The notes under the pieces were generated by a model. The model saw only the letters and a program-made list of their open reading frames with translations. It was not told the DNA's origin and did not search any database. Below are positions 5,839-7,334 of a stretch of DNA of 7,334 bases, piece by piece. The first letter of the stretch is position 1, and every line of letters begins with the position of its first letter. Origin of the DNA: Actinomycetota bacterium (GTDB taxonomy: Bacteria > Actinomycetota > Acidimicrobiia > Acidimicrobiales > Palsa-688); contig JAMDDF010000072.1 in assembly GCA_023489205.1 (NCBI GenBank), positions 7,482 to 14,815 on the forward strand, given 5' to 3'. A program made the translations under genes and the position numbers.

Positions 5839-7018
5839 GCCCCCGCCGTCGAGCGCGCCGCCGGCGCCCCGCAGGGCCGTTGTGAGCCCTGCCTGGAGGC
5901 ACTTTGACCCCTTGCTGGTTCTCGCGAGCACCGCTGTGACCCTCGTCGGGATCCTGATGGTGTACTCCGCCACCAGGTACCCCGAGGAGCTCGCCGGCGG
6001 CAACCCCAAGTACTACCTCGAGCGCCAGGCCATCTGGGCCGCTGTAGGTGTTGCCGCCTTTGTGGCCACACTCCTGTTCGACTACAAGCGGTACTTGTTG
6101 TGGGCGCCAGTGCTGTACGGGGGGACGATCCTGGCCCTGGCAGCCGCCATAGTTATAGGGCATCGGATCCTGGGTGCTCAATCGTGGATCCAGGTAGGGC
6201 CGTTCCAGTTCGAGCCGTCGGAGTTTGCCAAGATCACATTGATCTTGTCTTTGACGGCGCTGCTCGCAAGCCGCAAGGGGCAACTTTCGCTCAAGTCGCT
6301 CTTCCTCGTGCTCGGCCTCGCGGTGGTCCCGTTTTTGCTCATCTTCAAAGAGGACGCCCTTGGCAGCGCCATCGTCCTTGGGGTCGTCCTGGTCGGGATG
6401 TTGCTCATGGGTGGGGCCAGGGGCCGCCACATGGTTGTGCTCAGCGTCTTGGCCATCGTCGCGATCGCCGGGGTGCTGCAGTCGGGGCTCTTGAAGCAGT
6501 ACCAGAAGGACCGCCTCACGACGTTCCTGGACGCTCCGAGCGGCCTGTCCCAAAGCGTTGGAAGCAGCTCGAACCCCTACGCGCAAACTATCGAGTACAA
6601 CCTCGACCAGTCCAAGGCGGCGATAGCCGACGGTGGCTTCTACGGCAAGGGCCTGTTCCGCGGGCACCTGACAGACCTGTCCTACGTCCCCAACCAGTCC
6701 ACCGACTTCATCTTCACCGCCGCGGCAGAGCAGTTCGGCTTCGTCGGCTCCGCTCTTTTGCTTGCCTTGTTTGCCCTGATCGTCTGGCGCACCTGGCGAG
6801 CAGCCACGCTGGCGCGCGACATGGCCGGCACGCTCATCTGTACGGGCGTGCTGTGCATGATCATGTTCCAGGTCTTTGAGAACGTCGGGATGACCATGGG
6901 CATAATGCCGGTGGCAGGTATCACGCTGCCCTTCATGAGCTATGGGGGCTCTGCCATGCTCGTTGACTGGATCGGCTTGGGGCTCGTCCAAAACGTGAGG
7001 ATGCGCCGGTTCGGCTGA
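5795..7018 (+). CDS. rodA: RodA, SEDS-family peptidoglycan glycosyltransferase
   Basis: Polymerises lipid II into glycan strands during elongation, paired with PBP2. It has 407 residues, beginning with a proline-rich cytoplasmic tail (about 10-25), then about ten hydrophobic segments. SEDS signatures: GAQSWIQVGPFQFEPSEFAK at 127-146; KEDALGSA at 185-192 (usual form xPDLGTA); YQKDRLTTFLD at 236-246; STDFIF at 302-307, with Asp304 corresponding to the catalytically required Asp of RodA; and GMTMGIMPVAGITLPF plus MSYGGS at 365-386. The extracytoplasmic loop after LTTFLD is slightly longer than usual. ATG 5795 overlaps the mrdA TGA (TGATG) and has no purine-rich ribosome site, so it is probably translated by coupling. 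The order after PBP2 and the RodA-specific TDF block favour RodA over FtsW. Confidence 0.96.
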   Translation: MALTVPATGRPTLPPPPPSSAPPAPRRAVVSPAWRHFDPLLVLASTAVTLVGILMVYSATRYPEELAGGNPKYYLERQAIWAAVGVAAFVATLLFDYKRYLLWAPVLYGGTILALAAAIVIGHRILGAQSWIQVGPFQFEPSEFAKITLILSLTALLASRKGQLSLKSLFLVLGLAVVPFLLIFKEDALGSAIVLGVVLVGMLLMGGARGRHMVVLSVLAIVAIAGVLQSGLLKQYQKDRLTTFLDAPSGLSQSVGSSSNPYAQTIEYNLDQSKAAIADGGFYGKGLFRGHLTDLSYVPNQSTDFIFTAAAEQFGFVGSALLLALFALIVWRTWRAATLARDMAGTLICTGVLCMIMFQVFENVGMTMGIMPVAGITLPFMSYGGSAMLVDWIGLGLVQNVRMRRFG

Positions 7019-7037
7019 ACAGTTCAGGCAGCCTTCA

Positions 7038-7058
7038 GCTGGCGCTTAGCCAGCCTTT
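7038..7058 (+). terminator. Possible weak intrinsic terminator after rodA
   Basis: GCTGGC (7038-7043) pairs perfectly with GCCAGC (7049-7054) around a five-base loop, followed by CTTTAAT. It starts 19 bases after the rodA stop. The six-pair GC-rich stem and position suit a terminator, but the T run is only three bases long, so termination would be partial. Confidence 0.4.
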
Positions 7059-7091
7059 AATCGCTTGGGAGGTCACGGCGGGCTCCTTGGG

Positions 7092-7097
7092 TACAAT
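7092..7097 (+). promoter_or_regulatory. Possible -10 promoter element
   Basis: TACAAT differs from the consensus TATAAT at one position and lies after the rodA terminator candidate, where the next transcription unit could start. No convincing -35 sits 16-18 bases upstream (TTGGGA at 7065-7070 is 21 bases away), so this is weak. Confidence 0.25.
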
Positions 7098-7172
7098 CGC
7101 GAGTGAGATGACCTCGTACAGGCTGGCCTTGTGGTTTTGTGGGCTGGCCGCGGCCGGCGCCGGAGCGGGTTG

Positions 7173-7334
7173 ATGAGGCCGCTGAGGGGAGTGCCTGCGC
7201 AGGCGGGGGCCAAGCCCCACGAGACGAGGGATCCGTGTCCTGGCCTGGACTGGCGCTCTGGTTGTGAGCGCCGCCTTACTAGCGCAGGGACGTCTCTGGG
7301 CGATAGCTCACAGGTTTTTACCCCTATGACCTCA
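7173..7334 (+). CDS. Possible start of an unidentified gene, running off the window
   Basis: ATG 7173 opens a frame with no stop through the window end (54 codons). GGAG at 7162-7165 lies seven bases before it, a good ribosome-site spacing, and the ATG overlaps the TGA of a 21-codon upstream ORF (TGATG). The predicted product begins MRPLRGVPAQAG and is polar and Arg/Ser/Gly/Pro-rich, matching no family I recognise. A real gene might instead start at ATG 7326 in the same frame, or beyond the window. Open frames of this size are common by chance in GC-rich DNA. Confidence 0.2.
   Translation, partial: MRPLRGVPAQAGAKPHETRDPCPGLDWRSGCERRLTSAGTSLGDSSQVFTPMTS
7252..7272. repeat. Perfect 7-bp inverted repeat with 7-base spacer
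   Basis: GGCGCTC (7252-7258) is the exact reverse complement of GAGCGCC (7266-7272), separated by TGGTTGT. No T run follows, so it is not a terminator. It could be an operator-like site or an mRNA hairpin upstream of the next gene; no function can be assigned. Confidence 0.4.

Larger units (their letters stand above)
7019..7334. other. Region after rodA, no gene identified with confidence
   Basis: Over 300 bases without a recognisable product. It holds a stem-loop just after rodA, a TACAAT promoter-like element, a 21-codon ORF (7108-7173), a + frame open from 7107 through the window end, a minus-strand open frame (7035-7220), a perfect palindrome GCCTGCGCAGGC (7193-7204), GGGGC-CAA-GCCCC (7206-7218), and a 7-bp inverted repeat (7252-7272). 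No tRNA or recognisable RNA gene is seen. In related actinobacteria rodA is often followed on the same strand by a radical-SAM gene (TIGR03960 family), but nothing here matches it. Confidence 0.6.

Noticed and set aside
5720..6991. 423-codon minus-strand frame opposite rodA
   Set aside because: It mirrors the codon phase of rodA, is rich in Arg/Gly/His/Gln without any domain, and conflicts with an unmistakable RodA on the + strand.
7252..7272. tRNA arm (7-base loop on a GC stem)
   Set aside because: No acceptor stem, D arm or TTC arm can be built around it, and the loop does not look like an anticodon loop.
1..7334. CRISPR array, insertion sequence, prophage or defence island
   Set aside because: The only tandem repeat has 12-bp units without spacers; no transposase, integrase or terminal repeats are seen, and the genes are core housekeeping and elongation functions.

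Overview
The window is a GC-rich, bacterial cell-elongation locus, with every confident gene on the + strand in the order folC (3' part only) - ndk - mreB - mreC - mreD - mrdA (PBP2) - rodA. This is the order known from actinobacteria such as Streptomyces (folC-ndk-mreB-mreC-mreD-pbp2-rodA/sfr). The frequent GTG and TTG starts and the high GC also fit an actinobacterium. A full mreBCD set excludes the mycobacterial/corynebacterial type, which lacks MreB. A non-Streptomyces, rod-forming actinobacterium (for example an Acidimicrobiia-like lineage) is a guess that the sequence alone cannot settle.

Layout: 1-618 is the C-terminal 205 residues of FolC; 646-1062 is nucleoside diphosphate kinase; 1063-1181 is a leader with two adjacent GC-rich stem-loops; 1182-2213 is MreB; 2227-3063 is MreC; 3064-3111 is four perfect copies of a 12-bp tandem repeat filling the mreC/mreD junction; 3119-3760 is MreD; 3768-5795 is PBP2; 5795-7018 is RodA, whose ATG overlaps the PBP2 stop codon. 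From 7019 to the end lie a probable weak terminator, a possible promoter, several small palindromes, and open frames that I cannot identify. The next gene may begin here.

How the genes work together: MreB filaments on the inner membrane face, together with MreC and MreD, organise the elongasome. RodA polymerises glycan strands from lipid II and PBP2 cross-links them, giving lateral wall growth. From mreB to rodA the gaps are 13, 55, 7 and -1 bases, so this is one operon. The 55-base gap would be 7 bases without the repeat. FolC (folate polyglutamylation) and Ndk (NTP balancing) are housekeeping neighbours conserved by synteny.

I see no undescribed multi-gene system. The most interesting features are the repeat before mreD, which is also a textbook G-quadruplex motif carrying the only good Shine-Dalgarno candidate for mreD; the rodA start, which lacks a ribosome binding site and has pyrimidine-rich sequence instead; two apparent cysteine pairs in PBP2; a lysine in place of the conserved histidine in a FolC motif; and the unassigned 3' end.
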